Shown in pieces: positions 17,012 through 25,974 of a stretch of DNA of 26,929 bases. Position 1 is the first letter of the stretch; every line of letters begins with the position of its first letter. The notes under the pieces are model-generated. The model was not told where the DNA came from. It saw only the letters and a program-made list of their open reading frames with translations, and searched no databases. This stretch comes from JBCBKZ01 sp039026975 (GTDB taxonomy: Bacteria; Bacteroidota; Bacteroidia; J057), in the NCBI GenBank assembly GCA_039026975.1, contig JBCCLI010000035.1, positions 1-26,929 on the forward strand, given 5' to 3'. The position numbers and the translations under genes are program-made.

Positions 17012-17959
17012 TTATGGACGACTATTAATATCTATTTTTCCGACCATCACCTTCCCTGCTCCTACAAATACCTTTTTCCACAGCTCCCCCTCTTTTCCGC
17101 TAAAGAAGGCATCTGGATTTTGAGAACTAGCCAAGACATACTCATGCGTATCATCTGGGTATGCATTGATTTGAATGGGAGTAGAAGGGCCCTCTATCCT
17201 AAGAGAAAAAGCTACTGGCACAGTAGAGCTTAGAAAGCCTACTACAAATTTCTGTCCTTTCAGGTTTCCCAGAGTAGAAAGATAGGACCTAACTTTTCCA
17301 GCATCTGCCACAGTAGAATCAGGGAATAGCCAGTTTTCCCCAGATTTGGTTATGGAGAAGGAAGAATCTTCAGGATAGTTGAACGTTAGCTGTAGCCATT
17401 CTTCACTCCCTTCTGATATCAGGTTTTTATTTCGCCACCCCTCTACTTCTTTGCTAAAAGCAGAGGTAAGAAACCCCTTCACCAAATATACCTCTTCATT
17501 CTCCCCCTCACGTACGTAATTCATCATCCCCGCCTGTTTATACTCAAACCTTCCCAAGACTAAATCTGTCAGTTTCTCAGTCCCCTTATATATGCGTACC
17601 TGGGTACCAGCCGTGTCTACCTCATAGGCACCCCAGTTTTCTTCCTTACTGGCTACTAGCTGGGTAGCTTCTAAGTTCAACAGGGAGGAGATACTTCTCT
17701 TAACCTGCTCTTCATCAGCAGGATAAGCTGTACCATCTGGTCCGTTTACCGTCCATTTTTCTTCAGTCCTCTCTACGCTAATCACTTCATTATCAGCTAA
17801 CACAACCTCTATTTTATTCACAGCTGTGGTATCTGCTAGTCCCAGCGTTTTTTTAAAGCTCCTATCTTTATTTTCTCCTAAAAGGACGGACATACCATAG
17901 AATAGCACTAACACTCCTAATGCTATCCCAAGTTGTTGGTTAGTGAATCTTCTAAACAT
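17012..17959 (-). CDS. DUF4340 protein, last gene of the gld ABC operon
   Basis: The 315-residue protein has an N-terminal membrane anchor (GIALGVLVLFYGMSVLL, about residues 10-27) and a periplasmic part with repeated beta motifs typical of DUF4340, such as ..NKIEVVLADNEVISVERTEEKWTVNGP... and ..VLGRFEYKQAGMMNYVREG... The family very often lies next to GldG-like proteins, where it is thought to belong to the ABC exporter assembly; its exact role is unknown. It starts 3 bases after the gldG stop, so it is surely co-transcribed with gldA, gldF and gldG. Confidence 0.88.
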   Translation of the reverse strand: MFRRFTNQQLGIALGVLVLFYGMSVLLGENKDRSFKKTLGLADTTAVNKIEVVLADNEVISVERTEEKWTVNGPDGTAYPADEEQVKRSISSLLNLEATQLVASKEENWGAYEVDTAGTQVRIYKGTEKLTDLVLGRFEYKQAGMMNYVREGENEEVYLVKGFLTSAFSKEVEGWRNKNLISEGSEEWLQLTFNYPEDSSFSITKSGENWLFPDSTVADAGKVRSYLSTLGNLKGQKFVVGFLSSTVPVAFSLRIEGPSTPIQINAYPDDTHEYVLASSQNPDAFFSGKEGELWKKVFVGAGKVMVGKIDINSRP

Positions 17960-17962
17960 GGT

Positions 17963-19471
17963 TTATGCACTAAAATCTTCTTGCATCCATTTTACACGTT
18001 GACTCTTTCTTATCTGCATCCTCACAACTCCCACTCCTATGATGATCAGGATAGGCAGGAAAAAGAGCAAATATTTCATCGTAGCTCGCTCTCCATCTGT
18101 GAGCTGCTTTTCTATGGGTCTACTATTAATGCCTTTGGTACGCAATTCTATCAGCCCGGTATCATCTGTCAGCCAGTCTACCGCATTTACAATGAAGTTG
18201 AGGTTATTTTCTGCCTGGCTACCCTGAACTGCAAAGTCCCCATCTCCTATGACCACTATCTTACTTTCAGTTTCTCCCTGAATTTTCCCTTCCAGGTAGG
18301 CCGCTACTGGAATATTCTGTTCAGGAAAGTCTGCTTCTGTCCATTGCTTTTGTAGATCTAGCATAGAGGGTGGGCTAATTTTTCCACTCCGCGCGGAGGT
18401 AGCCGCCAAAATGCCTCCCCTTACAGAAGAATCTTTAGGAATTACCTCTACCGGGCTAGCAAAAATCATGGTTATTGACTCTATCCCTTCCGAGATAGGG
18501 TGTTCAGGGAAATTAGTAATGGTAGGGAAGTAGTAAAAATCTATGGGGACAGACATTATCCCTAAAGGTGTTTGCTGGCGTGCCTGTACCTGACCACTCA
18601 ATACATCTGTCACAAATACAGGCGTAATCACGAATCCTTTAGCATTCAACCAGCTTTCCAGTCCAGTAGTTAGCTCTGAAAGCATCCCTCTGTTTAGGTC
18701 TCCCTGGACTGCATTTACCCCAGCTAATAAGCGCCCCCCACTTGCTAGGAATTGATCTAATTGTGCGAAATGATATTGTGGAATAGAATCACTAGGTGCT
18801 AATAACACCAATGTTTTGAACTCTGCCCAGGCATTCGGTACATTTAGGTTCAGGGTATCCAACTCGTACAATGTGCTTAATTCCTGAAGAACGGGGGCTA
18901 TACTTCTAATATCTGGCTCTCCATGGCCCCTAATAACCCCTACTTTAGGCTTATCAATAACCGTAAGTCTTTTGATACTCTTAGTAAGTTCATATTCCAT
19001 GGAAGCACCCGGCTGTACCACAGGAATGACTTCTTGCTGAGTACCCTTTTTTATAATGGCACCTAGGTAGGCTCTTAATTCTGAAGCTTTATCATTCTCT
19101 CTGGTCTGAAGAAGCAAAGGAGCTATTCCTTGCTGTTCGGCTTCCTGTTTTTTTGCCTCATCTTCATTAGGGCTGATAAACTCAAATACTAGCTGGCCAT
19201 CAGATTTAGTCTGGTACTCATACAGTAAATCCCTAAAATCATCTTTGAGTATACTTAGTGAAGCAGGTAGATCTTCTGTGAAGTAAGCGGTAACGGTGAT
19301 AGGTTCTTCCAGATCTACCAGGATATCCAAGGTACTTTGGCTTAGCGTATAGCGTTTATCAGCAGTAAAATCTAACCGGAAGAAGTAGCTGTATACCAAT
19401 ACATTCAGCATAATGAATATGCCAATGAATAGCAGTAGCCGTATGATAAGGGTAGACTGGGTAAATCTCAT
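17963..19471 (-). CDS. gldG: GldG-like ABC transporter accessory protein
   Basis: The 502-residue product has one membrane span at each end (about residues 8-30 and 470-490) and a large periplasmic region between them, as in the ABC_transp_aux/GldG family. Recognisable stretches are ..RLDFTADKRYTLSQSTLDIL.., ..VGVIRGHGEPD.. and ..KIVVIGDGDFAVQGSQAENNLNFIVNAVDWLTDD... GldG works with the GldA ATPase and GldF permease; in flavobacteria the three affect gliding motility, although they are not part of the universal gliding motor, and many non-gliding species have them. The substrate of the transporter is unknown. It lies 16 bases after gldF and 3 before DUF4340. Confidence 0.88.
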   Translation of the reverse strand: MRFTQSTLIIRLLLFIGIFIMLNVLVYSYFFRLDFTADKRYTLSQSTLDILVDLEEPITVTAYFTEDLPASLSILKDDFRDLLYEYQTKSDGQLVFEFISPNEDEAKKQEAEQQGIAPLLLQTRENDKASELRAYLGAIIKKGTQQEVIPVVQPGASMEYELTKSIKRLTVIDKPKVGVIRGHGEPDIRSIAPVLQELSTLYELDTLNLNVPNAWAEFKTLVLLAPSDSIPQYHFAQLDQFLASGGRLLAGVNAVQGDLNRGMLSELTTGLESWLNAKGFVITPVFVTDVLSGQVQARQQTPLGIMSVPIDFYYFPTITNFPEHPISEGIESITMIFASPVEVIPKDSSVRGGILAATSARSGKISPPSMLDLQKQWTEADFPEQNIPVAAYLEGKIQGETESKIVVIGDGDFAVQGSQAENNLNFIVNAVDWLTDDTGLIELRTKGINSRPIEKQLTDGERATMKYLLFFLPILIIIGVGVVRMQIRKSQRVKWMQEDFSA

Positions 19472-19487
19472 GCTCTTAGGTTGATGA

Positions 19488-20216
19488 CTAGCTTATCACG
19501 TTTCTTTTGATCAATTGATATTCTGCCAGAATAAGTCCTAGCATAGTAATAGTTAGGAAGTAAGTGATATCTCGTAAATCTATAACTCCTCTGGATATAC
19601 TCTGGTAATGATTTTCCATACTTAAGAATGAGAAAGTATCTCTCAGTATGCCTTCACTAGCATCAGCCATAAATCCAAACAATAGATGAAAAAAGAGTCC
19701 TATCAGCAGTGCTACTAAAAAGGCTACCACCTGATTACTACTGATACTACTTGCAAAGAGACCTATTCCTATATAAGCAGCACTCATGAAGATGAGTCCT
19801 AAATATCCACACCAAACAGCCCCATGATCTACCGGTCCTAACCATGCTACAGCAAAGTAGTAGGGAAGCGTAAAGATCAGTGCAACTAAAATTAACCCTA
19901 GACAGCCCAGGAATTTTCCAACTAAGACCTGCCAATCACTGACAGACTGGGTGAGCAACACTTCCAGCGTTCCGGTTCTTTTTTCTTCTGCTATCATACG
20001 CATGGTAAGCGCAGGAATAAAAAAGAATAAAGACCAGTACGCAGCTAGTGAGAAAAAAGGCTGTAGCGTAGCTTGGCCTATAAAGAATATATCCGTTCCG
20101 TACAGCCAAGTAAAAAATCCACTAAAACCCAGGAAAGCGACTAGCAATATGTATGCAACCAGAGAATCAAAAAATGATCGTATTTCTCGTTTAGCCAAAA
20201 TCAAAATATTCTTCAT
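19488..20216 (-). CDS. gldF: GldF-like ABC-2 type permease
   Basis: The 242-residue protein is an ABC-2-type membrane subunit with about six hydrophobic segments. It begins ..ILILAKREIRSFFDSLVAYILLVAFLGFSGFF.. and contains the ..TMRMIAEEKRTGTLEVLLTQSVSDWQVLVGKFLG.. cytoplasmic-edge motif typical of this family, where the EEKR.GT.E.LL motif contacts the ATPase. It would form the transmembrane channel for the GldA ATPase. It starts 11 bases after the gldA stop. The protein is of normal family length. Confidence 0.9.
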   Translation of the reverse strand: MKNILILAKREIRSFFDSLVAYILLVAFLGFSGFFTWLYGTDIFFIGQATLQPFFSLAAYWSLFFFIPALTMRMIAEEKRTGTLEVLLTQSVSDWQVLVGKFLGCLGLILVALIFTLPYYFAVAWLGPVDHGAVWCGYLGLIFMSAAYIGIGLFASSISSNQVVAFLVALLIGLFFHLLFGFMADASEGILRDTFSFLSMENHYQSISRGVIDLRDITYFLTITMLGLILAEYQLIKRNVIS

Positions 20217-20227
20217 AACGAGCTGAA

Positions 20228-21163
20228 CTAGTTTACTGTGAGATCTCTAAAGATGTCCTCTAATCTTGTTTCTACAGGAGTTAGTTCTGTAAGTACCCAG
20301 CCTTTTTCTACACATAGGTGGAATACTGCTTCTCTGGCTGAAAGGCCTTCCTTACTGACTAATTGATATCTATTGTTTCCTTCCGGCAGTGGATCTGCCA
20401 TGCTCACCTCTTTCATGCCCAACAAGGCCTGAAAAATTTCATCTGGGGAAGCTTTATCTGTACTTAGCTGGACTTTAAGAATTTCAGCTCCTTGGGCTGT
20501 ATTTCGTAAGGTATCTGGAGTGCCATCAGCTACTATTCTTCCACGATTAATGATGAGAATCCTATCACAGGTAGCTTCTACTTCTGGGAGAATGTGCGTA
20601 CTGAGGATGACCGTTTTGCTGGCACCTATCTCCTTAATCAGGTTTCGGATTTCTACTATTTGGTTGGGATCCAGTCCGGTAGTGGGCTCATCCAGGATAA
20701 GAATCTCTGGATCATGAATGAGTGCCTGAGCCAAGCCTACACGTTGGCGGTATCCCTTGGAGAGCTCACCTATTTTTTTATGCTTTTCTCTGTTGAGGCC
20801 ACACATCTCCACGGTTCTCCTTACCCGCTGAAAAATATACTTTTTATCCACTCCCTGGATTTCTGCCGCAAAGCCTAGGTACTCAAGTACGGGCATTTCC
20901 AGATAGAGGGGATTATTCTCAGGAAGGTATCCTATGCGATTTTTTATTTTTTCTGGCTGGTCGTAAATGGAGAATTCTCCTACACTTACTTCCCCATCTG
21001 TGGGAGTCATATAGCATGAGAGAATTTTCATGGTAGTAGTTTTCCCTGCTCCATTGGGGCCCAGAAATCCCAGGATTTCTCCTGTTTTAACTTCAAAAGA
21101 TATATTATCAACTGCTTTCTGAGGACCGTAAGATTTAGTAAGATCTTTAACGAGTATGTCCAT
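20228..21163 (-). CDS. gldA: GldA-like ABC transporter ATPase
   Basis: The 311-residue protein has a complete ATP-binding cassette: Walker A GPNGAGKT at residues 35-42, the ABC signature LSKGYRQR, Walker B ILILDEPTTGLDP and the H-loop in LSTH. A C-terminal domain of about 90 residues (..GAEILKVQLSTDKASPDEIFQALLG..VETRLEDIFRDLT) is usual for GldA and for NosF-type ATPases. It energises the GldF/GldG exporter at the inner membrane. It is the first gene of a four-gene operon (gldA-gldF-gldG-DUF4340). A strong terminator 120 bases upstream at 21276-21307 separates it from pbpC. Confidence 0.92.
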   Translation of the reverse strand: MDILVKDLTKSYGPQKAVDNISFEVKTGEILGFLGPNGAGKTTTMKILSCYMTPTDGEVSVGEFSIYDQPEKIKNRIGYLPENNPLYLEMPVLEYLGFAAEIQGVDKKYIFQRVRRTVEMCGLNREKHKKIGELSKGYRQRVGLAQALIHDPEILILDEPTTGLDPNQIVEIRNLIKEIGASKTVILSTHILPEVEATCDRILIINRGRIVADGTPDTLRNTAQGAEILKVQLSTDKASPDEIFQALLGMKEVSMADPLPEGNNRYQLVSKEGLSAREAVFHLCVEKGWVLTELTPVETRLEDIFRDLTVN

Positions 21164-21275
21164 CTGTATCCCTGAATTACAGTTAGGTTTAATGATCTAA
21201 TGTGAAAATAAAAGAAGTAAGAATGTGAATCAAGTAAGGAAATAGTTGAAAGAGGGAAAAAAGATTGGGGGGGAG

Positions 21276-21307
21276 AAAAAAATGCGCCCGGAACATATAT
21301 TCCGGGC
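21276..21307 (-). terminator. Rho-independent terminator, minus strand
   Basis: An 8-bp perfect stem (GCCCGGAA 21286-21293, TTCCGGGC 21300-21307) with a 6-base loop is preceded on the plus strand by seven A residues (21276-21282). Read on the minus strand this is a GC-rich hairpin followed, after three bases, by T7. It should end transcription from pbpC (or from an RNA in 21308-21624) before gldA. Confidence 0.8.
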
Positions 21308-21385
21308 AAGCACGCTAGCCTTATCCACTAATCTAACGCTTAACCAAAATCTTTATACTAATGATCAATTGCTCTTTTCATTGTA

Positions 21386-21423
21386 AAAATTGACAATTCT
21401 AACAAATAAAAATTGTCAATTTT
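21386..21423. repeat. 13-bp perfect inverted repeat built from two small palindromes
   Basis: AAAATTGACAATT (21386-21398) and AATTGTCAATTTT (21411-21423) are perfect reverse complements with a 12-base spacer. Each arm also contains its own odd palindrome of the form AATTG-N-CAATT, with centres at 21393 and 21416, 23 bases apart. That double symmetry is what a pair of operator sites for a dimeric regulator looks like; the same DNA could also fold as an AU-rich hairpin, followed on the plus strand by TATTT. Which, if either, is real cannot be told from sequence. Confidence 0.7.
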
Positions 21424-21624
21424 ATTTAAAATCTAACCTGCCTGATTTTTCTTAATTTATGAGGATAATACATAATTTTGGAATAATTGTGGCTTTGAAA
21501 TGCATTAAATAAACAGTACAGGTAAATTATTACTCCACTTTTCGAATCTTTCCCCTTAATAATGTGAAGTTTCTCCCTACCCTTTTACACAGTAGCCTTC
21601 CTATCAAACCCAGAAATTCTTACA

Positions 21625-24051
21625 TCAATCTGCCTCTCGGGACAGGATAGTGAACTCCCTACTAAGACTATTCCCTAAATCATCTACTACTGTAAGGGTA
21701 TGATCCCCTGGATTAGGCTGTAGTGATAGCTTGTGAATACCTGTAGTTTGGCCCACAAATGCCTCATCTAAATGCCAGAAAACTGTTCGTTCATCTTGGC
21801 GGTGGGCTAGCTCAAAGACAACTTTTCCCAGCTTACCATCTAATTCTACAGGAATGTATATGCTAGAGTTGATACGTGGATACATCCACTGCATCATCTG
21901 TAGATCTCCCACCTCAGACTTACAACCGGGTGTCCACGCGGGTAGGAGAAGATAGTCTGGATGTCTACGTTTGTAGTATTTTTCCCAAGCCGGGGGGAGA
22001 ATAAACCAAGGGACTGTTATGGCTTCTTCTAGCTGATCTATACAGTCTCTATTTACTTGTAATCCAGACTTTTTTCCCAGGAGAATTTTTTTGTGATAAG
22101 GACAGGTAACTTGCTCTTGAATGGTGGTCTGAACCCATGAAGTGTCTGCCTCTGGACAAAACCTGCCTGCCAAATGACCACTCTTCCTACAAGTGGCTAT
22201 CTGCTGCATCTCATCTAGCGGGGCCTGAAACCATTGGCGTCTATCTGGTAACATCTGAAAAAGAGAAAACATGAGGGGAGCTGCTGCCTGGGCGCCTATC
22301 AGTCCTGGTCTTCCTTCCCCATCAGCATTACCAACCCAAACAGAGACTACATACTCTGGGGTTAGGCCTACTGCCCATGCATCCCTAAATCCAAAACTAG
22401 TCCCTGTCTTCCAAGCTATTTTTCGGGAGGACTGATACTGTTTCCAAAACTGGTCTGTCTCCGGACGGGTAAGTTCCAGCATAGCCTCAAAGGTAAACCA
22501 GGTAGCAGCAGCTGACAGTGCCTGCTGATTCACTAAACCTGAAAATTCTCCAGGATTTAACTTTCCTTTTGACTTATCTCGCCAAAGGTTTATAGGCCTA
22601 AAAGCATTCTCTTCATACTTCCCTTTATAATGTGAAAAGTGTTTTAAGTTTCTGGCCATTCCGGCATACATAGCTGCCAATTCTACTAATGTCACCTCAG
22701 CCCCCCCTAAAGCTAAGGTTAATCCATATTCCTGGGGCCTTCTGTGTAGGGTAGTTATTCCGCACTGCTGGAGCTCTGCATAAAACTTACTCACTCCATG
22801 CCTACTGAGCAGGTGGACCGTAGGAATATTCAAAGACCTAGCTAAGGCTTTCCATGCCGGGATAGCGCCATCATAAGTGAGAGAGTAATTTAAAGGAGTA
22901 TAGCCTCCATACTGAGAAGGGATATCTGGTACAAGCATCTCCGGCAACAGTTCTCCACTCTGAATCATCGCTGCATATAGTACCGGCTTTAAAATGCTAC
23001 CTGAACTTCTTCTTGCCTGAGTAATATCCACTCCATAACTATGTGTTTCTGCTCCTTCCTGAAATGGACTTACATTCCCTACATAGGCGAGAATATCTCC
23101 TGTTTCCACTTCTGTTATAATGGCCGCAGCATTGTTTATCCCTTTAGAAGCTAAGCCGTACACATGATTTTCTACTCGTTTGCTTGCTTCCTTTTGAAGA
23201 TGAATATCCAGAGTGGTGTATGTGTGCTTAGTATCTGCCAGTGCTCCTTTTTGCACATAGTCTAGCAGATGCGGAATATGCTGAGGGATAGGGGTGGGCT
23301 TTTCCGGTAAAGGCTCACTCTTAGCTAAAAAGGCGGTATTCTGATCTAATTTCCCCTTTTCGACCAGTCTGTCTAGCAGTTGATTTCTCTTTTGTAGCAG
23401 GAGATTTCTATTTTTTCCAGGATGAATCAGGCCAGGTGCATTTGGGAGAACAGCCAGCATGGCAGACTCTGACCAGGACAGGTTCTCTGGACTGCGGGAA
23501 AAATATTTCCATGCTGCGGCTTCCAAGCCTACTATGTTTCCCCCAAAAGGAGCATGTGAAGCATACATGGCCAAAATTTCTGGTTTAGAATAGCTGAGCT
23601 CCATTCTAGTAGCTAGCCATACTTCCACTACTTTTTCCCAAACGGTTCTGGGTTTTCCTTTTCTGGCTAAGCGTATAACTTGCATACTGATAGTACTTCC
23701 CCCACTTACTATTTTCCCTTTTTGGAAGTTTAGCCTAAGCGCTCTTCCCATTGCCAGTAGGTCAACTCCTGGATGTGAATAGAATCGCTTATCCTCAAAT
23801 AGAACAATTGCACTAGCAAATTTATCAGGGACTTTTTTTATCTCAGGAAATCTCCACTGTCCATCTTCTGCTATTCTTGCCCCAAGTAGTTCTCCATTTT
23901 TATCCAAGAGAACAGTAGATTCTGGATCATGAAAGAAGGCCTTGGGTAAAGAAAAAAGATATGTTCCTATAGCTATCAGACCTACTATTCCTAGTAGGTA
24001 ACGCCTCCGAAGTTTAGGCCTGTGGGTCTTTATGAGAAATGATAGCTTCAC
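21625..24051 (-). CDS. pbpC: Penicillin-binding protein 1C (bifunctional peptidoglycan synthase)
   Basis: The 808-residue protein has a basic cytoplasmic tail and one membrane anchor (about residues 18-35). A GT51 glycosyltransferase domain follows with catalytic E86 in EDKRFYSHPG and GGSTISMQ near 117-124. The transpeptidase domain has S352-I-L-K355, S406-L-N408 and K548-T-G-T. The last 90 residues form the C-terminal domain found in PBP1C proteins. It polymerises and may crosslink peptidoglycan at the inner membrane. It starts 22 bases after nspC ends, so the two are likely in one transcript. No alpha-2-macroglobulin partner, a frequent neighbour of pbpC, is in the window. Confidence 0.95.
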   Translation of the reverse strand: MKLSFLIKTHRPKLRRRYLLGIVGLIAIGTYLFSLPKAFFHDPESTVLLDKNGELLGARIAEDGQWRFPEIKKVPDKFASAIVLFEDKRFYSHPGVDLLAMGRALRLNFQKGKIVSGGSTISMQVIRLARKGKPRTVWEKVVEVWLATRMELSYSKPEILAMYASHAPFGGNIVGLEAAAWKYFSRSPENLSWSESAMLAVLPNAPGLIHPGKNRNLLLQKRNQLLDRLVEKGKLDQNTAFLAKSEPLPEKPTPIPQHIPHLLDYVQKGALADTKHTYTTLDIHLQKEASKRVENHVYGLASKGINNAAAIITEVETGDILAYVGNVSPFQEGAETHSYGVDITQARRSSGSILKPVLYAAMIQSGELLPEMLVPDIPSQYGGYTPLNYSLTYDGAIPAWKALARSLNIPTVHLLSRHGVSKFYAELQQCGITTLHRRPQEYGLTLALGGAEVTLVELAAMYAGMARNLKHFSHYKGKYEENAFRPINLWRDKSKGKLNPGEFSGLVNQQALSAAATWFTFEAMLELTRPETDQFWKQYQSSRKIAWKTGTSFGFRDAWAVGLTPEYVVSVWVGNADGEGRPGLIGAQAAAPLMFSLFQMLPDRRQWFQAPLDEMQQIATCRKSGHLAGRFCPEADTSWVQTTIQEQVTCPYHKKILLGKKSGLQVNRDCIDQLEEAITVPWFILPPAWEKYYKRRHPDYLLLPAWTPGCKSEVGDLQMMQWMYPRINSSIYIPVELDGKLGKVVFELAHRQDERTVFWHLDEAFVGQTTGIHKLSLQPNPGDHTLTVVDDLGNSLSREFTILSREAD

Positions 24052-24073
24052 CAGGATGGTAATTCTTCAAAAA

Positions 24074-25210
24074 TTACGAAAGTCTTCCCTTATAATCTTC
24101 ATATCCGAAGGTGCGTATTACTTCATAAGATTGGTCCTCTTTCCATATCCCTATTTGAGGATGTGGTAGCCCATTAAACATAGAAGTCTTCACCATGGTA
24201 TACTGGATCATATTCTCAAAGACGAGCTTATCCCCAGGCAGTAGTTTTGTGGGGAAGGCATAAGCAGATAAAACGTCTCCTGCCAGGCAGCTTCTTCCTC
24301 CCAACCGATAGACAAATGAATCTCCAGGTTTTGGCTCTCTGGCTCCCCTAATCTGGGGACGGTATGGTAGTGCTAGGACATCAGGTATATGTGTGTTAAA
24401 AGAAATATCCAGAATAGCTGTATGCATCCCATCCCGTTTAACGACATCTAATACACTGGCTATAAGCACCCCTGATTCCCAGCTTATAGCTGATCCTGGT
24501 TCCAGAATGATATCAACCTCATGCTTTTTCTTAAATGAAGTGAGCATGGAGATTAGCCTATTTGTCTCATACTCCTCAGCTGTCAAGAGATGGCCTCCCC
24601 CCATATTCACCCATTTAAGGGAAGGCATGTATTTCTCAAACTTTTGTTCGAAAGCTGTGATTACTTCTTCCATACTATCCACCCCCGCATCGGATAAGGT
24701 ATGGAAATGAAGTCCTTCAATTTCTTTAGGAAGAATATCAGGTAAACTATCTACTGTCTCCCCTAGTCTAGAACCCAACCGGGAGGGATTTCCACTTGTA
24801 TTTTCTACATTTGAAAATCCAGGGTTTACTCTAATCCCTATGGATACATTATCTGAATATACCACAATATCAATTAGATAGCGTTGAAATTCTGATAAGG
24901 AATTAAAGGTTAGGTGGCTACTATAGGAAAGTATTTCTTGAATAGAAAGAGGAGAATACGCTACACAATAAGTATGGGCTTTCTGGCCCATTTCTTCAAA
25001 ACATAATCTAGCTTCATACAAAGAACTGGCTGTGGCTCCCTTCAGATACTTATTCACCAAGGGAAAGATTTTCCACATAGCAAATCCCTTTAAAGACAGT
25101 ATGATAGATATCCCGGCTCGCTCCTGGATTTGCTGTAACACAAGAAGATTTTTCCGAAGTTTTTCTTCCTCCAGCACATAAGCAGGGGAAGATATGTGGG
25201 TCATATCCAT
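24074..25210 (-). CDS. nspC: Carboxynorspermidine/carboxyspermidine decarboxylase
   Basis: This 378-residue PLP-dependent enzyme of the alanine-racemase/ornithine decarboxylase fold III group removes CO2 from carboxy(nor)spermidine to make (nor)spermidine. The PLP lysine is K41 in SLKGFAMW, a hallmark of NspC. Other fitting stretches are NPGFSNV..NPSRLGSRLG, GLHFHTLSD, GGGH, EPGSAISWESG, LDISFNTHIPDVLALPYRP and GGRSCLAGD, which carries the Cys-x-x-Gly-Asp motif of the second active-site half. The usual HTLCE-type stretch reads HTLSD. The matching carboxynorspermidine dehydrogenase is not in the window. The gene lies just upstream of pbpC and follows a 1.6 kb gene-free stretch. Confidence 0.92.
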   Translation of the reverse strand: MDMTHISSPAYVLEEEKLRKNLLVLQQIQERAGISIILSLKGFAMWKIFPLVNKYLKGATASSLYEARLCFEEMGQKAHTYCVAYSPLSIQEILSYSSHLTFNSLSEFQRYLIDIVVYSDNVSIGIRVNPGFSNVENTSGNPSRLGSRLGETVDSLPDILPKEIEGLHFHTLSDAGVDSMEEVITAFEQKFEKYMPSLKWVNMGGGHLLTAEEYETNRLISMLTSFKKKHEVDIILEPGSAISWESGVLIASVLDVVKRDGMHTAILDISFNTHIPDVLALPYRPQIRGAREPKPGDSFVYRLGGRSCLAGDVLSAYAFPTKLLPGDKLVFENMIQYTMVKTSMFNGLPHPQIGIWKEDQSYEVIRTFGYEDYKGRLS

Positions 25211-25802
25211 TCAGGCAGCCGTTTTCTGTACTGGTATTTTTTTACTAATCTACAGCTAATATGGAGTATCAAGCGGATATAAGGAGTAGTCATAAGTAAT
25301 TTCTTAGTATCAACTTTTCCCATTTTTATGATTATCAGAGAGAATTTCTTCACGGGCCATTTCCATTCCAGAGGCAGTATAGCTTGCCAGCAATATGCCA
25401 GAGAGTATTCTAAGTAGTAAGTCTCTTGGGAGAAACCTTCATGTTGTCATCTATTTTCCTCTATCAGAGAGAGCATCCAAGATCGGTTAAGAATATAACC
25501 TGGTATCTATAGCTGCAATATATAAATAAAGTTGAGGCCTGACTTACTGACTTGTCTGTTAGAATTTCATCCATCATTAGCAAGCAGGTGTATTCTTATA
25601 ATCCAAGATTAATGAGGAGATGCTTTATCATATGTAGATGAGTAGGATGACAGACCTGGTATCGGAAAAATGGTTCTTCTATGTTTATCTCTTAAAATAT
25701 TACTAGTCTGTAGTTCCCTTTTGGTAGCTGAAGTAGCTCCTATATATCAACACATCTTTTGGAAGGGAATGTAAGTCTATCTGCTTATGATCTGGAAATA
25801 GT

Positions 25803-25898
25803 GGTGTGAGGGATAAACCCTACTGCTTGGGTTTAGGAGTAACGGAAGACCGCCTAAAAAGCCTTTCCAATATCGTGAGTATTTAACCCTACTACACC
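25803..25898. other. Nested inverted repeats, possible structured RNA
   Basis: GGTGT (25803-25807) pairs with ACACC (25894-25898), GGG (25810-25812) with CCC (25887-25889), and inside them TAAACCC (25814-25820) pairs perfectly with GGGTTTA (25829-25835) around an 8-base loop. This gives a closed helix with an internal hairpin. By a rough count, about one perfect 7-bp stem with a loop under 10 bases is expected by chance in 1.7 kb, so only the nesting makes it notable. Confidence 0.3.
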
Positions 25899-25948
25899 GG
25901 TAAATAAAATTGGATTCTGTTAGATCTTCAGAGATCAGGATGGGAACA

Positions 25949-25974
25949 GTCAGCCTAAAGTTAGGGTAGCTGAC
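25949..25974. other. Compact two-part hairpin
   Basis: GTCAG (25949-25953) pairs with CTGAC (25970-25974), and CCTA (25954-25957) pairs with TAGG (25962-25965) around a 4-base loop, with a bulge on the right side. There is no following T run. Confidence 0.35.

Larger units (their letters stand above)
21164..21624. other. Intergenic region with terminator and AT-rich inverted repeat
   Basis: About 460 bases without an ORF that I would defend. It contains the minus-strand terminator at 21276-21307 and the 13-bp inverted repeat at 21386-21423. The stretch between pbpC's stop and the terminator is over 300 bases, so either pbpC has an unusually long 3' untranslated end or a small minus-strand RNA lies here. 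I found no TAnnTTTG box on the minus strand for gldA. Confidence 0.5.

Noticed and set aside
16887..17123. 78-codon plus-strand ORF in the gap before DUF4340
   Set aside because: Its second half is antisense to the DUF4340 gene and the translation is Pro/Phe-rich noise without a signal or domain.
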